Origin: Superficieibacter electus | Lineage (GTDB): Bacteria > Pseudomonadota > Gammaproteobacteria > Enterobacterales > Enterobacteriaceae | Reading direction: 5' to 3' | Length of the DNA: 64,000 bases | Assembly (NCBI RefSeq): GCF_002915575.1 | Contig: NZ_PQGD01000002.1 | Span: 186,001-250,000 of the forward strand | Shown: piece by piece, positions 30,353 to 39,386 of the stretch | Position numbering within the stretch: position 1 is the stretch's first letter | How the letters are laid out: every line of letters begins with the position of its first letter | Position numbers and translations under genes: made by a program | The notes under the pieces: model-generated | Told to the model about the DNA's origin: nothing | The model's input: only the letters and a program-made list of their open reading frames with translations | Databases searched by the model: none

Positions 30353-32950
30353 TTACTTCTTACCTTCAACCCACTTGCCGTCAATGTAAAACGCCGACCA
30401 ACCGGTGGCTTTGCCCTCTTTTTCCGCCGCCACGTACTGCTGTTTGGTTTTACGGCTGAAGCGGACAACGGTTTTATTGCCTTGTGGATCTTGCTGCGGC
30501 GCGTCGGCGAGATAGCGAAGCTTCTCAGGTAGACGATCGCGGAAGCGGTACAATTCTTCGACCAGCGGCGCGCGGGTTTCACGTGATTTAGGGAAGGTGT
30601 TCGCTGCAAGGAATACCCCCGCGGCACCATCACGCAGAACAAAGTAAGCGTCCGACTTCTCGCACGGCAGTTCCGGCAGCGGTACCGGATCTTCCTTCGG
30701 CGGAGCCACTTCTCCGTTACGTAAAATTTTACGCGTGTTCTTACAGTCGTCGTTAGTGCAGGCCATATATTTACCAAAACGCCCCATCTTCAGATGCATT
30801 TCAGAACCACATTTTTCGCACTCAACGATCGGGCCGTCATATCCCTTGATGCGGAACTCGCCCTCTTCAATCTCATAACCGTCACAGGTCGGATTGTTAC
30901 CGCACACGTGCAGTTTACGCTTTGGATCGATAAGGTAGCTGTCCATCGCGGTACCGCATTTCTGGCAGCGATGTTTCGCTCGCAGCGCATTGGTTTCCGC
31001 GTCATCGCCTTCCAGTACGTTGAGCACTTCATTTTCCGGCACCAGGTTAATGGTGGTTTTGCAACGCTCTTTTGGCGGCAGCGCATAACCGGAGCAGCCG
31101 AGGAAAACACCGGTACTGGCAGTACGAATCCCCATTTTTCGGCCACAGGTCGGGCAATCAATGCTGGTCAGCACCATCTGATTTGGCTGCATCCCGCCTT
31201 CAGCCGGATCTTTTTCCGCCGTTTCGAGTTGTTCGCTGAACTCGGCAAAAAAGATATCCAGCACGTTTTGCCATTCAGCTTCGTGTCGGGCAACCTGATC
31301 AAGACGGTCTTCCATTTGTGCAGTGAAATCAAAATTCATCAGCTCACGGAAGTTATCCTTCAACCGGTCGGTAACAATCTCACCCATTTTCTCAGCATAA
31401 AAACGGCGACTCTCTACCCGCACATAACCACGATCCTGGATGGTGGAAATAATAGAAGCATAGGTCGACGGGCGGCCGATACCGCGTTTTTCCAGTTCTT
31501 TTACCAGCGAGGCCTCACTAAAACGTGCTGGTGGCTTGGTAAAATGCTGCGCCGGAACGAGATCAATCAGCGACAGTTCATCACCCTGATTCACCGCGGG
31601 TAGAATACGATCTTCATCCCCTTTTCGCTGCGCTGGCATGACTTTAGTCCAGCCGTCAAAACGCAAAATGCGGCCACGGGCTTTGAGGCGGAAATCACCG
31701 GCTTTCACCGTCAGCGTAGTGGAATCATACTGTGCAGGCGTCATCTGACAGGCGACAAACTGACGCCAGATCAGCTGATACAATTTCTGCGCATCGGTTT
31801 CCATATCCTTTAGTGACTCAGCTTCGACCGACACATCTGAAGGACGAATGGCTTCGTGCGCTTCCTGTGAATTGTCTTTGCTGGCGTACTGGTTCGGATC
31901 GGCTGGCAGGTATTTTTTGCCAAACTGGCTGCTGATATAACCACGCACCATCTCCACAGCATCTTTACTCAGATTCGTGGAGTCGGTACGCATATAAGTG
32001 ATGTAACCTGCTTCATACAAACGCTGCGCCAGCATCATGGTTTTTTTCACACCATAACCCAGACGAGTGCTGGCTGCCTGCTGAAGCGTAGAGGTGATAA
32101 ACGGTGCGCCAGGTTTACTGCTGGTCGGTTTATCTTCGCGCTCCAGAACGCTATAGCGGGCTTTTTCCAGCTCGCTTACCGCGGCCATCGTCGTATCACG
32201 ATTTTCCGGGCGGAACGGCTTATCATTCTGATGTGTTACCTGCAGCGGCAGAGAATCACCACCAGGCGTGGCTACGTTTGCATCGATTTCCCAGAACTCT
32301 TCCGGAACAAACGCCTTGATGTCACGCTCACGTTCGACCACCAGACGCACGGCCACGGACTGAACGCGCCCGGCCGATAATCCACGGGCGATTTTTTTCC
32401 ACAACAGTGGAGAGACCATATACCCCACGACGCGGTCCATGAACCGGCGCGCCTGCTGAGCATTTACACGATCGATATTCAGCTCGCCGGGCTTGTCGAA
32501 CGCCTGACGGATCGCGTTTTTGGTGATTTCGTTAAACACCACGCGACTATAGCGTTTGTCATCTCCCCCAATCACTTCCCGCAGGTGCCAGGCAATGGCC
32601 TCCCCTTCGCGGTCAAGGTCGGTTGCGAGATAGATGTGGTCGGCTTTTTCAGCCAGCTGTTTTAATTCAGCGACAACCTTTTCTTTACCCGGAAGCACTT
32701 CATATTGCGCCTCCCAGTTATGCCATGGGTCAATGCCCATGCGGTTGACGAGCGCGCCGCGTTCATCCTTTTTGGGCTTTTTGGCCGTTTTGGTGGAGGC
32801 AGAGTCAGCGCTCTTTTTGGCGGCTGAGCCACTGGTCGGCAAATCGCGGATATGACCCACGCTGGACTTAACCACGTAGTCATTACCCAGATACTTATTG
32901 ATCGTTTTGGCTTTTGCCGGGGACTCAACGATAACGAGAGCTTTACCCAT
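30353..32950 (-). CDS. topA: DNA topoisomerase I
   Basis: TopA relaxes negatively supercoiled DNA. It is 865 aa from the start at 32950 ([20 protein letters not shown]). The TOPRIM metal site reads [15 protein letters not shown] and the active-site tyrosine lies in [13 protein letters not shown] (about residue 319). The C-terminal part has three tetracysteine zinc ribbons (CPTCGRK, CQKCGTA and CEKCGSE begin them) followed by the two zinc-free ribbon domains. Nothing is missing. Confidence 0.98.
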   Translation of the reverse strand: MGKALVIVESPAKAKTINKYLGNDYVVKSSVGHIRDLPTSGSAAKKSADSASTKTAKKPKKDERGALVNRMGIDPWHNWEAQYEVLPGKEKVVAELKQLAEKADHIYLATDLDREGEAIAWHLREVIGGDDKRYSRVVFNEITKNAIRQAFDKPGELNIDRVNAQQARRFMDRVVGYMVSPLLWKKIARGLSAGRVQSVAVRLVVERERDIKAFVPEEFWEIDANVATPGGDSLPLQVTHQNDKPFRPENRDTTMAAVSELEKARYSVLEREDKPTSSKPGAPFITSTLQQAASTRLGYGVKKTMMLAQRLYEAGYITYMRTDSTNLSKDAVEMVRGYISSQFGKKYLPADPNQYASKDNSQEAHEAIRPSDVSVEAESLKDMETDAQKLYQLIWRQFVACQMTPAQYDSTTLTVKAGDFRLKARGRILRFDGWTKVMPAQRKGDEDRILPAVNQGDELSLIDLVPAQHFTKPPARFSEASLVKELEKRGIGRPSTYASIISTIQDRGYVRVESRRFYAEKMGEIVTDRLKDNFRELMNFDFTAQMEDRLDQVARHEAEWQNVLDIFFAEFSEQLETAEKDPAEGGMQPNQMVLTSIDCPTCGRKMGIRTASTGVFLGCSGYALPPKERCKTTINLVPENEVLNVLEGDDAETNALRAKHRCQKCGTAMDSYLIDPKRKLHVCGNNPTCDGYEIEEGEFRIKGYDGPIVECEKCGSEMHLKMGRFGKYMACTNDDCKNTRKILRNGEVAPPKEDPVPLPELPCEKSDAYFVLRDGAAGVFLAANTFPKSRETRAPLVEELYRFRDRLPEKLRYLADAPQQDPQGNKTVVRFSRKTKQQYVAAEKEGKATGWSAFYIDGKWVEGKK

Positions 32951-33346
32951 ATTCACCTTTACCTAATTTGATTCTTCCAGGAATACATCGCACGTTGATT
33001 CACGTACTGCTGACGGAGCCGTTGATATGGCGGCACGTCCAGCAGAGATCAACCCCTCAGCCCAACTGCCTGTATGTACATCGGCACAGGTGGCTGAGTT
33101 AGTTGCTTTTCTAAGCTACGGTGATATAGCACGACGAACTTTCGGTCGAATGTCAAGCAAATCTGTTGCCAGATTATCGAAAGGGTCTCACTGTACCTGA
33201 TAAAATACGTTACGCAACTTTATTAGCATGCAAAAACAAATCCCGCCAGCCGATAGCTTCACGGATTCCCCTGTTTTTCTGGGGGAATATTTGCCCGCGA
33301 GCCGCGCAGGACGTAGACTATCGCCAGTTTGCTGAGGAGTAAAAAA
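32951..33346. promoter_or_regulatory. Divergent control region topA / yciN
   Basis: A 396-base gap without a credible gene. E. coli topA is known to be driven by several promoters, including stress-responsive ones, across a region of this size. AT-rich stretches at 33140-33240 fit the yciN side. GAGGAG at 33332-33337 is the yciN ribosome-binding site. Confidence 0.4.
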
Positions 33347-33598
33347 ATGAAAAGTGAAACGCAACCTATCGATCGTCAATCATTATTGCAGGAAGCAAAT
33401 AAACTTATTCGCGAGCATGAAGACACCATGGCGGGTATCGAAGCGACCGGCGTTACGCAACGTAACGGCGTGCTGGTGTTTAGCGGCGAGTATTTTCTTG
33501 ATGAACAGGGTCTCCCCACCGGCAAGAGCACTGCGGTATTTAATATGTTTAAATATCTGGCGCACGAACTGTCAGAGAAGTACTACCTGGTTGACTAG
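33347..33598 (+). CDS. yciN: YciN, small conserved protein
   Basis: An 83-residue soluble protein (E. coli YciN, 83 aa), started at 33347 behind TGAGGAG. The first half is helical ([20 protein letters not shown]). The second half has a beta hairpin followed by a helix ([16 protein letters not shown]). The protein is known only as conserved in Enterobacteriaceae, with no assigned function. It lies between topA and sohB as in E. coli. Confidence 0.93.
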   Translation: MKSETQPIDRQSLLQEANKLIREHEDTMAGIEATGVTQRNGVLVFSGEYFLDEQGLPTGKSTAVFNMFKYLAHELSEKYYLVD

Positions 33599-33610
33599 TT
33601 TAATGCTGGA

Positions 33611-33632
33611 CCGGGTAGCATCCGCTACCCGG
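33611..33632. terminator. Hairpin between convergent yciN and sohB
   Basis: Stem CCGGGTAG / CTACCCGG, perfect 8 bp with a 6-base loop. No T-run, so it is terminator or REP-like. Confidence 0.4.
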
Positions 33633-33640
33633 CCTGGGGA

Positions 33641-34687
33641 TTAGCTTAGCGGCTGTTGCCCGCGCTGCCACCAGCGCTGTAACAGACGGTCGGCACTGTC
33701 TGCCGCGCTACCGGTGAAACGGTCCATCAATTTTTTACGTTGCAGGAAACGAACGTTCAGCACTTCACGACCCTCCATGAGCCCCAGTAGCCATTCATCG
33801 CTGGTGCTCACCACATCGATCAGGCCATTATGTAATGCCTGTGAACCGTACCAGTGCTCACCCGTTGCCACCTGATCAATGTCCAGTGACGGACGCATCC
33901 GCTTAACAAAATCCTTAAACAGTAAATGCGTTTCGTTCAGATCTTCACGGAATTTTTGCCGCCCTTCTTCAGTATTCTCGCCAAGCAACGTCAGCGTGCG
34001 CTTATATTGCCCGGCGGTATGCAGCTCAATATCAATGTCTTTACTTTTCAGGAAGCGGTTAAAGTTGGGCACCTGTGCTACCACGCCAATAGATCCAATG
34101 ATCGCAAACGGCGCGCTGACGATTTTATCGGCAACGCAGGCCATCATATAGCCACCGCTGGCGGCCACTTTATCAACGGTGACGGTCAGCGGGATCTGGC
34201 GATCGCGAATGCGCTGTAATTGTGAAGCCGCAAGTCCATAGCCATGTACCACCCCGCCTGGGCTTTCTAAGCGCAATACAACCTGGTCTTGCGGCTTCGC
34301 GACCGACAGCACCGCGGTAATTTCTTCACGTAGTGAATTCACCTCGTGCGCATCCATACTGCCTTTAAAATCCAGTACCCAAACGCGAGGTTTACCGGAG
34401 TCAGCCTTCTCACCCAGTTTTGCCTGCGCTTTAGCCGTTTTGGCTTCCTGTTTATGCTTTTTCTTCTGTGCTTTATGCCACTGCTTTTGCTGATGTTCAT
34501 CCAGCAAAGACGCAGACATACTTTCCTGCATTTCTTTGTATTGCTCACTAAGATTGGTCACGCGCAGTTCACCGCGCTGGCGTTTTCGCTGCGTCAGATT
34601 GACAATCAGTACTGCAATGACGGCTATCGCCACGACCACCGTCACGATTTTTGCCAAAAAAAGACCATATTGAGAGAGTAATTCCAC
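33641..34687 (-). CDS. sohB: SohB, S49-family membrane peptidase
   Basis: A 348-residue SohB (E. coli 349 aa), a signal-peptide-peptidase-like protease with its active site on the periplasmic side. One N-terminal membrane helix is visible (IVTVVVAIAVIAVLIVNLTQ, about residues 14-33), then a lysine/glutamine-rich linker (KQEAKTAKAQAKLG). The S49 domain starts near WVLDFKGSMDAHE, with the catalytic Ser in AASGGYMMACVADKI and the Lys dyad residue in SIGVVAQV...YKRTLTLLG. E. coli sohB suppresses a degP mutant in multicopy; its substrates are not known. Confidence 0.94.
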   Translation of the reverse strand: MELLSQYGLFLAKIVTVVVAIAVIAVLIVNLTQRKRQRGELRVTNLSEQYKEMQESMSASLLDEHQQKQWHKAQKKKHKQEAKTAKAQAKLGEKADSGKPRVWVLDFKGSMDAHEVNSLREEITAVLSVAKPQDQVVLRLESPGGVVHGYGLAASQLQRIRDRQIPLTVTVDKVAASGGYMMACVADKIVSAPFAIIGSIGVVAQVPNFNRFLKSKDIDIELHTAGQYKRTLTLLGENTEEGRQKFREDLNETHLLFKDFVKRMRPSLDIDQVATGEHWYGSQALHNGLIDVVSTSDEWLLGLMEGREVLNVRFLQRKKLMDRFTGSAADSADRLLQRWWQRGQQPLS

Positions 34688-34886
34688 ACTTCCACCTTGG
34701 TTAAATTCATTTAACGTCTGGTCCCAGTGTACAACACCCTTTCCGCCTCGTCTCGGGTCGTCATTTGGTGTTGGGAAGCAGATTCAGGAAAATATTCATT
34801 ATTATGAAATCGTTGCAAAATATGAATGACGTGGCACGCTTTCCTGCCGTCCGATTGAATTCAGACGCTTTTTAAGGCATATACAC

Positions 34887-34990
34887 AACATCATGCAAGT
34901 TGCATCAAGACGGCAAGTGAGTGAATCCCCTGAGCGTAACCAGGTACGTGACTGGAGTTAACGAACGCAGCCAGAAGGATGAAGTGTATT
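34887..34990. repeat. ERIC (IRU) intergenic repeat upstream of yciK
   Basis: The stretch contains ERIC hallmarks in order: ATGCAAGTTGCAT, GTGAGTGAATCCCC, CGTGACTGG, GAACGCAGCC and a closing AAGTGTATT. This is the enterobacterial repetitive intergenic consensus of about 127 bp, here slightly short. It ends about 40 bases before the yciK start, so it may lie in the transcript leader. The rest of 34688-34886 shows no gene. Confidence 0.75.
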
Positions 34991-35030
34991 AACCCTTTTT
35001 AATTGCCCGCTGTGATCAGGAGAGACCGCC

Positions 35031-35792
35031 GTGCACTACCAACCGCAACGAGATTTATTACACCACCATATTATCCTCGTCACCGGAGCCAGTGACGGCA
35101 TTGGCCGGGAAGCGGCACTCACCTACTCACGTTACGGTGCCAGCGTCATTCTCCTTGGACGCAATGAGGAAAAACTTCGTGCCGTTGCGCAGCGCATCGC
35201 GGAAGAAGGCGGCACGCCTGCGTCCTGGTTTACGCTGGATCTCTTAAGCTGTACACCGCAGGAGTGCCAACAACTGGCACAAAAGATTGCGGTGCATTAT
35301 CCGCGCCTTGATGGCGTGCTGCACAATGCTGGCCTGCTGGGCGACGTGGCCCCTATGCGAGAGCAAAAGCCGGAGGTCTGGCAACAGGTAATGCAGGTTA
35401 ACGTAAATGGCACCTTTATGCTGACGCAGGCGCTGCTTCCTTTATTACTCAAATCGGACGCGGGGTCGCTGGTATTCACTTCCTCAAGTGTAGGCCGCCA
35501 GGGGCGTGCACACTGGGGGGCCTATGCGGCATCCAAATTTGCCACTGAGGGCATGATGCAGGTGCTGGCCGAAGAATATCAACATTCTCCTCTGCGGGTG
35601 AATTGTATTAATCCAGGCGGCACACGTACCGCAATGCGTGCCAGCGCTTTTCCGCAAGAAGATCCGTCAAAACTTAAAACCCCTGCCGATATTATGCCGC
35701 TGTATTTGTGGCTGATGGGCGATGATAGCCGCAGAAAAACCGGCATGACTTTTGATGCTCAGCCAGGGCGTAAACCGGGAATATCACAATGA
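35031..35792 (+). CDS. yciK: YciK, short-chain dehydrogenase/reductase
   Basis: A 253-residue SDR-family oxidoreductase (E. coli YciK 252 aa). The start is GTG at 35031 behind AGGAGAG. The Rossmann motif is GASDGIGREAALTYSRYG, and the catalytic Ser-Tyr-Lys reads SSSVGRQGRAHWGAYAASKF. The NNAG-like segment is LHNAGLLGD. Substrate is unknown. Its stop overlaps the btuR start by four bases (ATGA), so the two genes are translationally coupled. Confidence 0.93.
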   Translation: MHYQPQRDLLHHHIILVTGASDGIGREAALTYSRYGASVILLGRNEEKLRAVAQRIAEEGGTPASWFTLDLLSCTPQECQQLAQKIAVHYPRLDGVLHNAGLLGDVAPMREQKPEVWQQVMQVNVNGTFMLTQALLPLLLKSDAGSLVFTSSSVGRQGRAHWGAYAASKFATEGMMQVLAEEYQHSPLRVNCINPGGTRTAMRASAFPQEDPSKLKTPADIMPLYLWLMGDDSRRKTGMTFDAQPGRKPGISQ

Positions 35793-36379
35793 GCGATGAA
35801 CGTTATCAGCAGCGTCAGCAGCGTCTGAAAGACAAAGTGGACGCCCGGGTTGCTGCCGCGCAGGAAGAGCGCGGTATTATTATTGTTTTTACCGGTAACG
35901 GTAAGGGAAAAACCACCGCGGCATTTGGAACAGCTACCCGCGCTGTCGGCCACGGCAAAAACGTGGCGGTAGTACAGTTTATTAAAGGGAACTGGCCCAA
36001 CGGCGAGCGTAATCTGCTGGAACCGCATGGCGTGGAGTTCCAGGTAATGGCAAGCGGATTTACCTGGGATACCCAGGATCGCGCCGCCGATACCGCAGCC
36101 TGTCTTGAAGTCTGGCAACATGCCCGCCGCATGCTGGCGGACCCTGCGCTGGATATGGTGATACTGGACGAACTTACCTATATGGTGGCCTACGACTACC
36201 TACCACTGGAAATGGTTCTTGAGGCGCTACGCGCGCGTCCGCTAACACAAACGGTGATTATTACCGGCCGTGGATGTCATCGGGATATTCTGGAGATAGC
36301 GGATACTGTCAGTGAACTGCGTCCGCTAAAGCATGCTTTTGATGCGGGAATTAAAGCACAACCTGGGATTGACTACTAA
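35789..36379 (+). CDS. btuR: Cob(I)alamin adenosyltransferase
   Basis: BtuR (CobA in Salmonella) transfers the adenosyl group of ATP to corrinoids to make adenosylcobalamin. It is 196 aa, the family length. The P-loop is FTGNGKGKTTAAFGT (about residues 36-50), and NWPNGERNLLEPHGVEF and DMVILDELTYMVAYDYL are conserved parts of the active site. Translation is coupled to yciK by ATGA overlap. Confidence 0.97.
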   Translation: MSDERYQQRQQRLKDKVDARVAAAQEERGIIIVFTGNGKGKTTAAFGTATRAVGHGKNVAVVQFIKGNWPNGERNLLEPHGVEFQVMASGFTWDTQDRAADTAACLEVWQHARRMLADPALDMVILDELTYMVAYDYLPLEMVLEALRARPLTQTVIITGRGCHRDILEIADTVSELRPLKHAFDAGIKAQPGIDY

Positions 36380-36386
36380 GAAAACA

Positions 36387-36410
36387 GGCCCGCGCAAGGT
36401 GCGGCGGGCC
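36387..36410. terminator. Hairpin between convergent btuR and rluB
   Basis: Stem GGCCCGC / GCGGGCC (7 bp, 10-base loop) in the 38-base gap between the two stops. It lacks a T-run. Confidence 0.45.
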
Positions 36411-36417
36411 ATATGAT

Positions 36418-37293
36418 TTAGCCGTTGCTGCGACCGCCGCCGGAGCGCCGTCCACCGCCCACCTGGCTATGACGTTTCACCGCACGACGGATCTGGTTCG
36501 CCTTCATACGGCGACGATCTTTTTCTACGGCCACTTTTGATTCGGTTTCTGGCTTCAGGCCCACCAACTCACGCAGGTAGTTCGTTTGCCCCAGATCCAG
36601 CTCGGTCCAGCCGCCGCGCGGCAGACCTTTCGGCAGAGGAATATCGCCGTAGCGCACGCGGATCAGACGACTGACCTGCACGCCCACCGCTTCCCACAGC
36701 CGGCGCACTTCACGATTGCGACCTTCAGTCAGGGTAACGTTGTACCACTGGTTAATGCCTTCGCCGCCGCTGAATTTAATGGTTTTGAACGCCGCCGGGC
36801 CGTCTTCAAGCTGCACGCCGCGACCAAGATCGCGCACTTTCGCGTCGTCTACCTGACCAAATACGCGTACCGCATATTCACGCTCCACTTCGCGACTCGG
36901 GTGCATCAGACGATTGGCCAGTTCACCGTCGGTGGTGAAGAGCATAAGCCCGCAGGTATTTACGTCCAGACGACCCACGGCAATCCAGCGCGCGCCACGT
37001 AGTTTCGGCAGGCGATCAAAAACGGTCGGGCGTCCTTCCGGGTCGTTACGGGTGCAAAGCTCGCCTTCCGGCTTGTAGTAAGCCAGCACGCGACAAATTT
37101 GTTCAGCCGATTCTTTAACCGAAATAAGGTGACCATCAAGGCGAATTTTTAACGCGGGGGTAACCTCAACACGATCGCCAAGAGTGGCGATTTTGCCGTC
37201 TACGCTGACGCGTCCGGCTTCAATGATAGATTCAATTTCACGACGGGAGCCGTGGCCGGCACGCGCCAGCACTTTCTGTAGCTTTTCGCTCAT
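36418..37293 (-). CDS. rluB: 23S rRNA pseudouridine synthase B
   Basis: RluB makes the pseudouridine at position 2605 of 23S rRNA. It is 291 aa, the E. coli length. An N-terminal S4 RNA-binding domain ([20 protein letters not shown]) precedes the synthase domain with the catalytic Asp in [19 protein letters not shown] (about residue 110) and [17 protein letters not shown]. The basic Gly/Arg-rich tail ([15 protein letters not shown]) is typical. Confidence 0.96.
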   Translation of the reverse strand: MSEKLQKVLARAGHGSRREIESIIEAGRVSVDGKIATLGDRVEVTPALKIRLDGHLISVKESAEQICRVLAYYKPEGELCTRNDPEGRPTVFDRLPKLRGARWIAVGRLDVNTCGLMLFTTDGELANRLMHPSREVEREYAVRVFGQVDDAKVRDLGRGVQLEDGPAAFKTIKFSGGEGINQWYNVTLTEGRNREVRRLWEAVGVQVSRLIRVRYGDIPLPKGLPRGGWTELDLGQTNYLRELVGLKPETESKVAVEKDRRRMKANQIRRAVKRHSQVGGGRRSGGGRSNG

Positions 37294-37471
37294 AGAGCTT
37301 TCCTTTAGGTGTCGCCTTCCCAGGCGTCGACTGGAGAGTTAAAATCTTTTAAAATCAACGAATTACGGTGATTAATAAGTGGTATTATACCCACTTTTCA
37401 CTGCGTTGTAACCTCTTTTATTTTCAGCATAAATCAGAGTCTTTCGCGCAGTAATACGCACCCCCTGGGCG

Positions 37472-39379
37472 TTATAAAAAATATTTCTTAGAAATAGCAA
37501 TAAATTCTGCAAAACTTTCACACTGGCTCAGGCGGTCTATCACGTCATTATCCAGAATGTTCGTCAAATAATCATAGATATGCATGCTATCAATAAACGC
37601 ATCTTCACTAATTGCCAGCATAAAAACCAGCTTAACCACCTTTCCGGGGTCCCACTCAATACCTTGTGGAAATATGGCAACAGTCACCATCGTACTTAAT
37701 GCGACCAGCCCCAACGGATGAGGTATCGCCAGTTTTTCATCCAGTAAGGTCGAGGCGCGGGCTTCTCGTTCCAGTACCGAAGGTAAGTAATGCTTGTCGA
37801 CTTTGCCGTTGATTTCCAGGGGCACGGCCAATAACTCAATAACATTCTCTTTAACATGCTCATTTCCCGGCATGATAAAAAAATGCTCGTCGGAGAAATA
37901 ATTCAACATTGTCATCGGCGGCGCGTTATCGGCTATCAGATAATATTTGATCTTCTCCAGTTCCCAACGCTCCGGAAGCGGGCTAAGCGTCACTACCCGG
38001 CGATTTTTTTCGTCAACGTCAGCCATACTAATAACAATATCTTCTTCGAGAAATGACATGGCGTGGTACTGCTCAACAGAAATACATTGTGCAATAGTAA
38101 TATCGGTGTAGATCTTTACGATTTTCTGGCAAACCAGCCTGGTCGAGGCTATTCCTTGATCGCTCACAATTAACGCCGTTATTTTCTGATTACCTGCACC
38201 ATAGTGAGGCGTATCCAGAATGGCTCCGATATGCATGACCAGATAACCAATTTCATCATCGGTTATTGTAGCGCTAAAAAAATGCTCCAGCTCGCTGAAA
38301 GCTGCCAGCGTCATTTCATACATCAATGGGTAGTGCCGTTTTATCTGTTCAATTAAGGGATTAACAATAGTAATGCCATTATTTATTCTGATGCGCATCG
38401 CTTTAATATGGTTAAGCAAATTCTTGCGCATGACCTCATCATAATTGATTTCACAAAACCATGCGCTACTCACATAACTCAAGAAATGATGCATAATACT
38501 GTGTTCAATGTCGTAAAAGCCCATTTCCTCCATATGCTCCGGTAGCGCGGTACAAAAAGCCGCAAGGTGCATGGCTAAAAAATTGATTTCCCCGTCGGGC
38601 AATGTTTTTTGCGAAACCGTTAAAAGAGACAACAATTCTCGTGAAGCACTTCGCCACCCAGGTTCACCGTGCGCAAACTCATAATCAAAGAGCCACTGTC
38701 CGCTACGAATGCGTTCACGAATAATGCCGCAGACCAGCGTTAAAAAACGCAGGTTTACATCACTTAAGATGAAACCCTGTGCGGTGAAATAGTGGCTAAG
38801 AATTTTTTTTATGTCCTGCATGGTGGTAGGAGAACAAAAAATATCCTGATACTCTTCATCGGCTTCACGGGCACTCAACAAATGTTCATACAGACAGCGG
38901 CGAAGCAACTTTTCGCTGCCTTCCAGCCGGAATCTGTCGCCACCTTCCGCAATAATGGCTATATCGTAAAGGGCAAAATGCCGCTTAAGCAGGGCAATAT
39001 CATTTTTAAGACTGTAAATGCTGATAAACCATTCTGACTCCAGCATCGCCAGTGAAAGTCCGTCACGATGAGCCAGCAGCGCAGTGAGCAATGCTCGCCT
39101 TCGCTCGCTGGCGGTACGTATTTCCTTCCACGGGCGACGGGCTTCTTCAATCAGTTGCGCCAGCGTGTCCCCGTCGTCTGTGTGAATAAAAATACCCTTT
39201 TTGCGATCGTTGATAAGACGGTTGCCACAAGCACGAAGAAGATCGTCAATCTCTTTCAGATCGCTTCGGATTGTGCGCGTGGATACATTCATCTCCCGGG
39301 CGAGGGACGTTTGCGTGACGCTACTGTCCACCACCCGTATGAAAATATCTCTGATCCGCTTATGGCTGAACCGTCTCAT
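37472..39379 (-). CDS. PRD-containing transcriptional activator with EIIA-like domain (BglG/MtlR type)
   Basis: A 635-residue regulator, last gene of the PTS-mannosidase operon. Order of domains: N-terminal helix-turn-helix (TQTSLAREMNVSTRTIRSDL, about 20-40), a second winged-helix segment, PRD1 (with FLAMHLAAFC), PRD2 (with IGYLVMHIGAIL), a IIB-like region and a C-terminal IIA-like domain with the phosphorylatable His near residue 554 (LAIPHPLGLVAL). Such proteins are DNA-binding activators whose activity is set by PTS phosphorylation of the PRD and IIA histidines. It starts seven bases after the mannosidase gene, so it would be transcribed with the operon it controls. Confidence 0.85.
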   Translation of the reverse strand: MRRFSHKRIRDIFIRVVDSSVTQTSLAREMNVSTRTIRSDLKEIDDLLRACGNRLINDRKKGIFIHTDDGDTLAQLIEEARRPWKEIRTASERRRALLTALLAHRDGLSLAMLESEWFISIYSLKNDIALLKRHFALYDIAIIAEGGDRFRLEGSEKLLRRCLYEHLLSAREADEEYQDIFCSPTTMQDIKKILSHYFTAQGFILSDVNLRFLTLVCGIIRERIRSGQWLFDYEFAHGEPGWRSASRELLSLLTVSQKTLPDGEINFLAMHLAAFCTALPEHMEEMGFYDIEHSIMHHFLSYVSSAWFCEINYDEVMRKNLLNHIKAMRIRINNGITIVNPLIEQIKRHYPLMYEMTLAAFSELEHFFSATITDDEIGYLVMHIGAILDTPHYGAGNQKITALIVSDQGIASTRLVCQKIVKIYTDITIAQCISVEQYHAMSFLEEDIVISMADVDEKNRRVVTLSPLPERWELEKIKYYLIADNAPPMTMLNYFSDEHFFIMPGNEHVKENVIELLAVPLEINGKVDKHYLPSVLEREARASTLLDEKLAIPHPLGLVALSTMVTVAIFPQGIEWDPGKVVKLVFMLAISEDAFIDSMHIYDYLTNILDNDVIDRLSQCESFAEFIAISKKYFL

Positions 39380-39386
39380 GGTTTTT

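Noticed and set aside
30794-31603. 269-codon plus-strand frame inside topA
   Set aside because: It runs antisense to the topoisomerase zinc-ribbon and catalytic region; no start signal or family resemblance.
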